From assembly GCA_963971405.1 (NCBI GenBank), contig OZ020489.1:14782290-14846289 (forward strand): 64,000 bases of DNA, read 5' to 3'. Shown here one piece after another: positions 55,676-64,000 of the stretch (its first letter is position 1; each line of letters begins with the position of its first letter). Origin of the DNA: Psococerastis gibbosa (Eukaryota; Arthropoda; Insecta; Psocodea; Psocidae). The translations under genes were made by a program, and so were the position numbers. The notes below the pieces were generated by a model that did no database searches, was not told the origin of the DNA, and saw only the letters and a program-made list of their open reading frames with translations.

Positions 55676-57179
55676 CGAGCTCGGAGCTTCCATTCTTTCT
55701 CTCCCTCTTGCTTTAGTCTGTCTGTCTGTCTCTCTCTATCATTCTCTCACACACATACAGGTTCCCTCCCCTCCCCCCAAACCAAAAGTGGGTCATTCGA
55801 TAATTTTAACACCCAAAATGGAATGTCGAAGGAGAAAAGTTTGGAATATGGTGCAGTTACGCATAAGCAGGCAAGGCCCATAATTCAAAATGACATATTT
55901 TATAAACAACAAGATGTCGGCCTACAAACATTGAAACCCCATTTTTTTTTCCATACACCATGTCCACCAAAAACCAGCCATCATTAATAGATCAATAAAC
56001 TTCACGAGGAAAAAAAAAACAATTTTCCGAAAAAAGATCCCTTTATAACGCCAAAGAGAAACGCAATCCCCAAATAAACACAAGGACGAAACTGACCCAG
56101 CGGAAAATTAAAAAAAATCACGGCCCCGCCGCTAACACAATTGGAGCTTTTCCTCTATTCCCGAAATGAAAATTTTCATTGCCCGCCCCATCTAAACCTT
56201 TATTTGGCCAATATTGAGAGGAGATTGTCTCAGTGATTGGATTTCGGAGGGGGCCCCGGATGGTAGCTTATTTTCTTCTAAATTAATGATTATTAGAAAT
56301 ATTTTGTGATAAAAATATAATAAAAAGCCGTAGAATATACGGAATATCCAACAAGTAAAGATACTTAAATTTCTGCTGTATTTACTACGCTAATTTAATT
56401 GTTGTTGTTGCAGAAAACCTAGAAGTGGAGCACTTAGGTTGTTTTTACAACAGTTTATTGTACAGGCCATTATTATTATTATCATTTATTTGCCCGGTTT
56501 AGTAGCTTATATTTCATTATTAAATAAAATTATATTATGCAGTGCCCCTCCTCAAAGAGAAGCATTACAGTATTAAAAAGTTTCAATATAGGTCACCTTG
56601 TTCGGACTTACAGGGCAAGAAAAAAAGTGAAGGGAAGTGAGTGAGAGTAGGTATTTCTAGTAGCTTTTCTTAAAAAGGTTTATTGATGCGGAATGACGTA
56701 TTTTAGTGGGTATTGCGTTCCATAATGAGGATGATGAAATAAGAAAAGAGGAATGAAATATATGAGATGAGTGAGCGCACAAAATTTTGAATTTTGAAAC
56801 AACTCTATGCCTACACTATATAGGATGCTGATGTATGCTCACATAAGCTAGTCGGTTCACTTAAAGAGTCTTATTGAATCCCCACACTTAAAAATACCCG
56901 TAGGTCAATGGGGTCTGCTGCCTTTAACAAGCCACATGGCTTATATAGCAGGGCCGTGTTCAGCTCCTAGATTACAATACAACTCAGTCAACTTATCATA
57001 GAGGGTTAAGGTCAAATGGTCATTAAGTTAATTGCCAATTTCAATGACCAGTTTATGAACAGCCACAATGCGTATTTTTCTAAGTTCCGCCCCAGCCAAG
57101 GATGAACGCAGGTAGTGGTTCCACGTACATAATTACAAATACAAATACAAAATACAAATAAAATACATTCATTCCGGAG
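55676..57179. other. Unassigned stretch
   Basis: TCTGTCTGTCTC low-complexity near 55718; nothing else supported. Confidence 0.35.
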
Positions 57180-57370
57180 TTATTTGATGAAGCAGTACGG
57201 ACTCTGACTTTCACCCGAAAGGTTGTTGGTTCGAGTCCCACACTAGCTACATTTTCTGGCGGGCATATAAAGCAGGCGGTCCCGGGCCTTCCTTGTTGAG
57301 TGTAAGAGAAGGCTTCAAAGCCCTAACTCCGCTAGGTTGGCTTAGTAATAGAAACAACAAAAATCCCTCT
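57180..57370 (+). mobile_element. SINE type 2, near-full copy
   Basis: AGTACGGACTCTGACTTTCA, CCCGAAAGGTTGTTGGTTCG then AGTCCCACAC, body and 3' end as in 30685-30915, but the TTCTGGCCATGCTTCGG region is shortened. Confidence 0.88.
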
Positions 57371-57480
57371 AATGCGGGATGATGGGCTGCGGTCGACCTG
57401 AAAGCGTACTTCCCAACGTTTTATCAACATCTGCGGTCGACATCTGAAGTGTCAACCGAAGTGAGAGGATTTATAAAAAC

Positions 57481-57555
57481 TGGACTTGGCGGGATTTGAA
57501 TCCGCGACCTACGCCTATCCGGGGCGTCGTCTTATAGCCGCTGGACCACTAGCCC
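57481..57555 (-). tRNA. tRNA-like gene or pseudogene with T-run terminator
   Basis: 75 bases fold as a cloverleaf: acceptor GGGCTAG / CAAGTCC (6 of 7 pairs incl. one G-T), box A TGGTCCAGCGG, anticodon stem ACGCC / GGCGT with loop CCGGATA, five-base variable region, T arm GCGGA-TTCAAAT-CCCGC (4 of 5 pairs). A discriminator A and TTTTT follow. The base before the anticodon is C instead of U and the loop would give GGA, so I favour a tRNA pseudogene or a SINE head over a working tRNA. Confidence 0.55.
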
Positions 57556-58254
57556 TACAAGTGAAGTGTCAGCTAAATCCTCTATGTTTTGACACAAAAT
57601 ATTGGTTACGCGCTTCTGACTTTATGATGAAAAAATAAGACAGAAAATATGGGATGCAGCGCTATGATCGATATTTGATGAGAAATTTGCTTTGTAACAA
57701 AGACCAGATACAGGCAATTTTAAAATAAATAAAAAACCTAGGACTGGCAGACTTTCAATTCTTGATCACTGCTCTATTTGGTATAAATAAATAAATAAAT
57801 CAGTTCTATATTAGACAGGTATTGTCAACCGCTATTTTGTATCCATTTTAAGTCTGGTGTATAAGCAAAGCATTGGGTGTTTACCTATTTTTTTTTTGAA
57901 AATTATCGTTGTTTATTTATTATTATTTAAAAAAACGTTCTACCCATTAGGGAAGTGTTTAATAAAAAAAACATACTAAAACGTGTTTTCGTTCTTTTCA
58001 ATCTTTTACTTTCTTACAATACTTACCATATAGGAATTATAGGATACAAAATGGCGGATGACAATACCCGGGTATATAGTGCCTTGCTTATTTGCAAACA
58101 AACCTAAAAGTCCAATAAAATGCTATCTAATGCTAATCGTATACAAAAAATTTGAGTAAATGTAAATTCCTTTGCGGTACCATTTTGTTTTACTAATTTG
58201 GCAAAACATCCTGCAGCCCGAATATGGTATGTATGGTATATACTAGTATAAGGG
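57556..58254. other. Unassigned AT-rich stretch
   Basis: (AAAT)n near 57786. Nothing else recognised. Confidence 0.35.
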
Positions 58255-58438
58255 TCAGAAACATGCCCGGTAGCAGCGTTTTTCCCCTAACTGTGAAGGT
58301 AAGTCTCCCATTAGGGTTCAGCGGCCCTAGGCCAAGCGGAAAATTTTCCATGTAAATCGATTCTCGAACCTCAATCTTCCATTTTAATAGAGTCCAATAA
58401 CTCTAGTTCTCTGCAAACTAGACCATACTGCTTTTAAA
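58255..58438 (-). mobile_element. SINE type 3, near-full copy
   Basis: Minus strand: GCAGTATGGTCTAGTTTGCA, GATTGAGGTTCGAGAATCGA (box B), CATGGAAAATTTTCCGCTTG, GCTGAACCCTAATGGGAGAC, ACAGTTAGGGGAAAAACGCT and GCTACCGGGCATGTTTCTGA. Confidence 0.75.
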
Positions 58439-59104
58439 GGCAAGCACACCTTTAATGTAATTTGATAATATAAAGACACTGACATAATGATACCTTTATA
58501 CAGCAGTGATACCGACAAAAACATTACGTCAAGCGTAATAAACACGGGTAAAGAAGAAAAGGGCGTGACAAAGGATGTGAATGTTTAAAAAGGAATTTTC
58601 CCAATGGGAGCTTCCCGGCGCGGCCTTAGCTTATGAAGCCAGGGAGTAGCCATGACAGTAATTAGGCCTTTTCATATGGGCAATTTACTGGTGAGATGCC
58701 CACACCCGTGGGGGGGCTGGGGGCAGGCAGGGGGGGGGGGGGAATAAGCAGCGCCGCAAATAGAGAGCTAATTTGCTCGCTGCTCCTTTGTTTAAAGCCG
58801 CACTATTTTGATTAAAGTTCGTCGTATAGCAATGAATGGCGTTCTCGTAAATATTAAGTAATTTCGCTGTTAAATGTAATGCAAGAACAGAATAGAATAG
58901 AATATCTCTGTATTGAATCATTAAAATGAAAACAATAGGCGTTCTACACACTAAAACACAATAACAAATAAATAAATAAAACACTAAAAAAAGAGCCTAA
59001 AGCGACACGGTATACCAGTTGTTCCGTTGTTGGTGGTGGTTTTAGTACTATCTGCAAGGAGAATCATGAGAACAACTGTCTGTCTAGTTCTACATTATGT
59101 CCTA
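58439..59104. other. Unassigned stretch
   Basis: G-runs near 58711 and 58730-58742. No gene supported. Confidence 0.35.
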
Positions 59105-59109
59105 CACAT

Positions 59110-59290
59110 ACAAGCAAGGCCGTAGGCTGGATTTTTTTTTTTGGGGGGGGGTTCAGAAATTTCATTGGATATTACATAGTGGTTTTTATTTTTCCTCTCA
59201 AATTCCGATTCTATCTAGTGTCAAGCCATATTATTTCGGGGGGGGGGGGGGGTTGAACCCCATGAACCCCCCCCCTTGGCCTTGCATGCA
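59110..59290. mobile_element. G-tract MITE (family G), copy 7
   Basis: GCAAGGCCGTAGGCTGGATT then T-run and G-run at the left; GAACCCCCCCCCTTGGCCTT then GCATGC at the right; an internal G-run at 59239-59252. Confidence 0.7.
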
Positions 59291-59477
59291 AGCATTGGTC
59301 TATGCTCTATTGTCTCTTTAGCTTACTTCTAAAAGCGGCCATTTCTTCCCTTGCAGTCCTTGTACAATATATTGTTTTCTAGCGGGGGTTATGGATCATT
59401 TAGTTATTTTATCCATTGTGAGGAATTTATTGCAGGAGACAAGTAAGTAAGCGAACATGAAATGAGGGAACTAGCCA

Positions 59478-59662
59478 ATAAAACGGTTCAGGTTCGAGAT
59501 ATAAAAGGCAAAACTTTTCTGCCTAGCCTTGGCCCATCGAATCCTAATGGGCACCTTCCCTTCACTGATAGGGGAATATACGGCTGCCGGACATGTCACT
59601 GACTAAAACATCCCAAATAGAGCAGTGGTCAAGAAAGAGGATTCTTTCAGTGTTTAAATACT
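59478..59662 (+). mobile_element. SINE type 3, copy
   Basis: GGTTCAGGTTCGAGATATAA, AAAACTTTTCTGCCTAGCCT, CGAATCCTAATGGGCACCTT, CACTGATAGGGGAATATACG, GCCGGACATGTCACTGACTA, AAACATCCCAAATAGAGCAG. Confidence 0.75.
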
Positions 59663-60134
59663 AAGTACAGAAAATTGCACAAAATTTGAATCTTACAGTA
59701 GCTTACTTAGTCTATGGGCGGATTCACTACAGTGTATGATCAGGTTATGAGGCACTCAAGCAAGGACATCAGTTTATCATAACGTGTTGCAGGTACCAAG
59801 TCCGTTTTGGCGTATGATAAAACACACGAGCACGTGAGGATTGGATAAACAGGGAAGAATGACAAGTTCACCTAACCTTCTGCATATATCTATAAGAATG
59901 ACCAATCACAAAATACGGAACCCTGAACTAAAATTTAGACCGGCTATCCCTCCAGAACTTTAAAACATATAAACACAAAAGACGAAGTCAAGACATGTCA
60001 CAGTGAGAAAGGAAGACGGGGAAAAATGGACGGAAGGGGGATTCAAACTTGAGTCTCAACCTTGCCGGGGTGGTATGCTGACCACTGCACCAAATCCGTC
60101 TTTCCCACAAAGTCTCCAGTCTCCACACCCAAAG
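59663..60134. other. Unassigned stretch with a tRNA-like half
   Basis: On the minus strand CAGTGGTCAGCATACCACC and GAGACTCAAGTTTGAATCCCC near 60035-60085 resemble box A and box B text, so another decayed SINE head may lie here. Confidence 0.35.
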
Positions 60135-60240
60135 AGTAAAGGGTTGTTGGTTCGTGTCCCAAACCTGCCATATTTTCTGACCCTGCTTCGGAGCGCATTC
60201 ACAGTTGAGTGCAAGTGATGCTTCCCTTGCATTATTACAT
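60135..60240 (+). repeat. Diverged SINE type 2
   Basis: AAAGGGTTGTTGGTTCGTGT then CCCAAACCTGCCATATTTTC, TGCTTCGGAGCGCATTCACA, GTTGAGTGCAAGTGATGC. Confidence 0.6.
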
Positions 60241-60483
60241 GCAGAAGGCGATACTTTTCGGTCCTCTTCACAAGGCCGAAGTATGTTACATTCCATTTCT
60301 TACACGTCAGCAACGCCTCAGGACCTCAGAATTAGGGACACAATCTCTCCAGGATTTGCGCAGCATTCGTCTAAACCCGCATTTCAAATGCACTAATTCT
60401 GATCTCCATCATATGTCCATACCATATACTAGTAGAACGATTGGGAACACATAACATTTTTTCACCATTCGCTATCAAAGGTC

Positions 60484-60817
60484 CAACTGCAGATGCCCAC
60501 ACCAAAGGATGCCGCCATTTTTCCTATCCCAATTTCTGCAGCTTCACCTACGACGATGGGAGCTATCGCTATTTTCATGGTCACACAAAAATATTGAAAT
60601 CTTAGACTACGCAAATCCCACGTGCGCAAGTAGAACCGCTTCATCCAAGACCCAACCGCACATTTCTACACCGAAGGATGCCGCCATTTCTCCTATTCCA
60701 CTTTCTGCAGCTTCACCTACGATGATGGGAGCTATCGTTATTTTGATGGTCACACAAAAAGATTTAAATCTTAGACTGTACGCAAATCCCACGTGCGCAA
60801 GTAGAACCGCTTCATAA
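60484..60817. repeat. Tandem duplication, ~169 bp x 2
   Basis: AAGGATGCCGCCATTT at 60505 and 60674, followed in both by CTGCAGCTTCACCTACGA, ATGGTCACACAAAAA and ACGCAAATCCCACGTGCGCA, AGTAGAACCGCTTCAT. Confidence 0.9.
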
Positions 60818-62039
60818 TAAAGACTCCACAGAACCGACAAAGCCCAATCATGAAGGTCAGACTTAACCCTGCGGAACATCCTTGCCATTATCTAAGTTTC
60901 CAAACTGGGTATAGAACAATGGGGGCAAACTGTCGCCAATTAGGGATATGAGGAGAAATGAGGGGGAAATCTATGGGACCCGGGGGTCTCGGGTTCAAAC
61001 CCCGCCGGTAATTACTACCTAACAAAGAGAATTACCATATCCGACACCCCCCCCCTCTCCCTCCCCAACTGCTGACCCTCCCTCCTCTCTTGTTGTATAT
61101 CTCTCTTTAACGCCAATTCCAAACTTGCCAAACTATGAGGGGTTTTGCAACAAAATTAGCTATATGGAATTGTGTTTGATTAGCATGTTGGTTAAGCATA
61201 TAATTGCGACGTGACCTGGGTTAAAGCTTTGTGAATTTATTTAGTTGAAGGTTCCGCTACCATCACTTGCTTAATTAACTATTCTACTTTATGGTTCAAA
61301 CCCTTTACACTTTACAGCATAATATATACGTAGTACCGTCAAACTTATGATTCGATGAAATTTCGCCACCGTAAGATGCCCTGGCTCCAAAGGATTTCTG
61401 GTGTGGTAACATAAGGGCAACATATACGAAGAGTTGGAAGACAATCAATGGTTAAAACGGTTTTTTTGGGTAGATCTGACAGAGCATTTAAATAATTTAA
61501 AATTGAAGTCCTAAGCCCTAGGACTATCTATCCAATATTTAGTGATGTGGATCCTATGCTTAGCCAGAGACAAAATATTACCTGTTGTATTTCTATTACC
61601 CTAAAATGAAAGAACCGGTCCGAGTTTACTCGAACATGCTTTCCAATTTATCAATTAGTAGGGAGAGAAAATTAATAATTTCATCGTAAATAATTTTCCT
61701 ATGGTTAAATTTCGGATATCTCGGGGGGGGGGGGGGGGTGTCCACCTGACGTCACTGGAGGTGAGGTAGCCTCAATATATTTAAAACACATTACAACACA
61801 GTAATAATGGCAGGGCAGGCAATGCATTTCAGCGAGAAGTTTCTATCATTTTTTCAAAAAAAAAATTTTTTGCGCAAAAGCAAATAGGTTTTTGGGAAAG
61901 CAAACTGTCCGGTTTCGTTACTCAACTTAACACCTAAAACATGCCTGAAGGTACAAATCATCGATAGAAAAGTTTCGCAGAAATATTATTTTTTAGTCAT
62001 TTTTTGTTAAAATTAAGTTATTTTTATTTTTTTACCCCC
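60818..62039. other. Unassigned stretch
   Basis: CTCGGGTTCAAACCCCGCCG at about 60985-61004 is box B-like with a self-complementary T-arm, without a clear box A. G-run at 61723-61738. No gene supported. Confidence 0.4.
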
Positions 62040-62450
62040 AGAAGCAAACTATCAAGGGGTAAGCGACCCCCCGAATTTTATCAACATTAAGAACGACTAG
62101 AATATATGTGAATTTAAAAGAAATCGTTGGAGCCGTTTTTGAGAAATAATTTTTTTAGACGTTTTTTTGGAGTTTTTTGAGAATAAAACCCCCCAAATTG
62201 AGTTAGCCCAAAATAAAAAAAAATGGTCCCGAGGCATGATTTTTGTGAACCTAGATGCCAAATTTCACTCAAATCCACCGAGTAGTTTGCCCGGAAATCG
62301 ACGAACAGACAGACCGACAGACATTTCGTAAAAAACACTTTTTTGGGTTCCTGGGACCCCAAAACGTGTAAATCCGTTGAAATCTCGGAATCGAAAATTT
62401 CGACCGTCACAAAGCTTTCCTTATACTACGTATAAATTGGAAAGCAAAAA
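62040..62450 (+). repeat. Dispersed repeat family Z
   Basis: CCAAATTTCACTCAAATCCA, CGACGAACAGACAGACCGAC then AGACATTTCGT, TGGGACCCCAAAACGTGTAA, GACCGTCACAAAGCTTTCCT, ending TATACTACGTATAA. The right part recurs at 21503-21600. Such text recurs in arthropod interspersed repeats in my experience, but I cannot assign a class. Confidence 0.6.
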
Positions 62451-62639
62451 AACTGCTTTGGATAGCCCGCAATGAAACTAAACTGGAAAATTTGCCTCCT
62501 GCATTATAATTTTGAAGCCTTTTACGGTCAGATAGGCCTTCTTATAGCTGACCCATTGAAACTGCCAGCGACCCGTAAATTTTTTGGGCTTTTTAATAAT
62601 AAATCAATAAATGACTTTCTGTTTTATTACAAAACCAAT

Positions 62640-62745
62640 CTAGCGGTGTTAGGGCTATAAAGCCCTCTAGATTACACATAACTAGGAAGGCGTAGGACCG
62701 TCTGCTTTACATGCCGTCCAAAGTACGGCTAGAAAATTACTTCTA
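62640..62745 (-). repeat. SINE type 2, diverged partial copy
   Basis: GTTAGGGCTATAAAGCCCTC, CATAACTAGGAAGGCGTAGG, ACCGTCTGCTTTACATGCCG is the reverse complement of the type 2 body. Confidence 0.75.
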
Positions 62746-62799
62746 ATTGCTTCCGCGTGAATTATTAACCGTTGGTAAACCGGTACTCGTCCTTAATGG

Positions 62800-63080
62800 C
62801 AACCGACACCGGCAACAAGCCAGAATGAACAAGATGAGACATGCTTCCCATTGAAACATTGTAACAGGCGTGAGCCATGGTCGTTAACCAGTCCTTTTCA
62901 CCATTTACGACGTCCCAGACTCAGACCCAAATTTGCTGAAGTATTACTTACGCACGTTACATTGTGGCAATGATCAACTTGTCCATTATCGCTTGTAACC
63001 GGTGTAGGTTAACATTGAGGACGCATAGCAGTTTGCCAATGGCCACATATTCATATGGAAACAATATCAAATAATGTCGA
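62800..63080 (+). repeat. Dispersed repeat family W, copy 3
   Basis: TGCTTCCCATTGAAACATTG, TTGTAACCGGTGTAGGTTAA, AGCAGTTTGCCAATGGCCAC, GGAAACAATATCAAATAATG. Confidence 0.6.
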
Positions 63081-63151
63081 AAGAAACATCACTATAAGTA
63101 ATATTGAAGAAACGTATACAAATATTTAAAAAAAAAAGTAGGCATGCGTCC

Positions 63152-63345
63152 TGTAATGGTTCTTCTTCGGCCGGTACTCCCCTTCTTTCTTTCTTTCTTT
63201 CTTTTCTTTGCCCAATATTCCCTGGACAAGGAGCGCATATATTCACAAAATAGAATACATAATACTAATAATTAGCCCGTGCCCCCTATTAATTTATAAC
63301 AGTTTGAATTATTACTTCTTCTTCTTCGGCCGGTACTCCTCTGAG
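63152..63345 (-). repeat. Two family Y 3' ends with an intervening (TTTC)n
   Basis: TTCTTCTTCGGCCGGTACTC at 63161 and 63317 are two partial copies in the same orientation; a CTTTCTTTCTTTC run follows the first. Confidence 0.6.
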
Positions 63346-64000
63346 CCGAAAGAATATATATATACTATATATATATAATAATACCCCCCCCCCCCCCGTC
63401 CAAAAACATTAGATAACTCATGTCCATCTGATTTTAATAGTCCGATCGTCCGACCGCTGCTCCAAATCGCCTCGAACTTTTCAATTTTCTCCTTTCATGA
63501 TACAAAATTCACCCACATCCAACCATCGCAAACCAAACCAGTCAACGAAACTCTCGCCTTTCACGAACAAAAGAGAATACTTACAGTGGGAACTGAATAT
63601 TGAATACTGACGGCAGACTTACAGTACGTACGTAAATAACGGGAAAAGTGAGAAAGGCACGGAAATGCCGTAGAAGAGAAAATTCATACAAGAATCCATG
63701 CACAGTAGATTGAACACAGTAAATCCAAATAACGCGTTGAAATACAAATACAACACGTTCAGGTGCATGTTATCACTTTTGCTTACTTACAAGGCGTCCG
63801 TCTGCCGGAATAGAATGCAGCATTAAGTGACGTTGCTGAGAATTTTTAAAAATATTTTCCCCCTCAATAAATAATCCGACTAAATAAACAAGCCCCCAAC
63901 ATAAATGTGGGAAAAAAAACAAGTAATCTATTGAAGTTATTAATAAGGGATTTCCCCTCGTTGTTTCCCAGAATATTGAATAAATTTAACAATGTCATAG
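63346..64000. other. Unassigned stretch at the window end
   Basis: TATATA-rich at 63352-63375 and a C-run at 63385-63398. On the minus strand GACGCCTT-GTAAGTAAGC near 63790 would make a splice donor, but such sites occur by chance at this frequency. Confidence 0.35.

Noticed and set aside
60970-61010. Full tRNA gene at GGGTTCAAACCCCGCC
   Set aside because: Good T-arm and box B but no matching box A, anticodon stem or acceptor partner upstream.
63775-63800. Minus-strand splice donor GTAAGTAAGC as end of a first exon
   Set aside because: A six-base donor match is expected by chance many times in this window and the preceding exon bases (CTT) are off consensus; no promoter evidence.
1-64000. 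Interpretation as a bacterial, phage or plasmid region
   Set aside because: Spliced metazoan cadherin exon, SINEs, LINEs and MITEs identify animal nuclear DNA; no prokaryotic gene organisation is present.

Overview
Animal nuclear DNA, AT-rich (I judge well under 40% GC), most likely from an arthropod with a large, repeat-rich genome. The only conventional host gene I can support is the first coding exon of a Fat-like protocadherin (kugelei / FAT1-FAT2-FAT3 class) on the minus strand at 11653-15166. It has an N-terminal signal peptide, nine complete cadherin repeats and the start of a tenth, and ends at a textbook splice donor. A splice acceptor 55 bases before the ATG shows that at least one non-coding exon lies upstream (higher coordinates). 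If the gene's first exon lies beyond position 64000, the 49 kb from 15222 to the window end is one 5' intron. The 11.6 kb below 11653 holds no further exon I can see and would be the next intron.
Layout: 1-3835 holds a 5'-truncated non-LTR retrotransposon with an open ORF2 (endonuclease plus reverse transcriptase) and a broken ORF1. 3836-9410 is a mosaic of SINE copies, retrotransposon tail fragments, an RNase H fragment and palindromic MITEs. 9410-11652 is quiet. 11653-15221 is the cadherin exon. 15222-64000 is intronic or intergenic DNA filled with at least four tRNA- or 5S-like SINE types, several MITE families (most with long inverted repeats or G-tract ends), a 295 bp Penelope-like or foldback element with a perfect 13 bp target duplication, and about ten tandem arrays of 60-290 bp units, some grown from pieces of transposons.
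How it fits together: the cadherin exon is the only stretch under evident coding constraint. The rest records repeated insertion and local tandem amplification. The best observations are a ~290 bp SINE whose head resembles 5S rRNA and which has clean 12-15 bp target duplications in three copies, the 295 bp element with a degenerate hammerhead-like core, a 60 bp minisatellite that stays open as 20-residue peptide repeats in two blocks ending in the same stop, and tandem growth of a MITE's ends and of retrotransposon tails. I do not see CRISPR, prophage, operon or other prokaryotic structure. All family assignments are from reading the sequence and memory of protein families; no searches were run.
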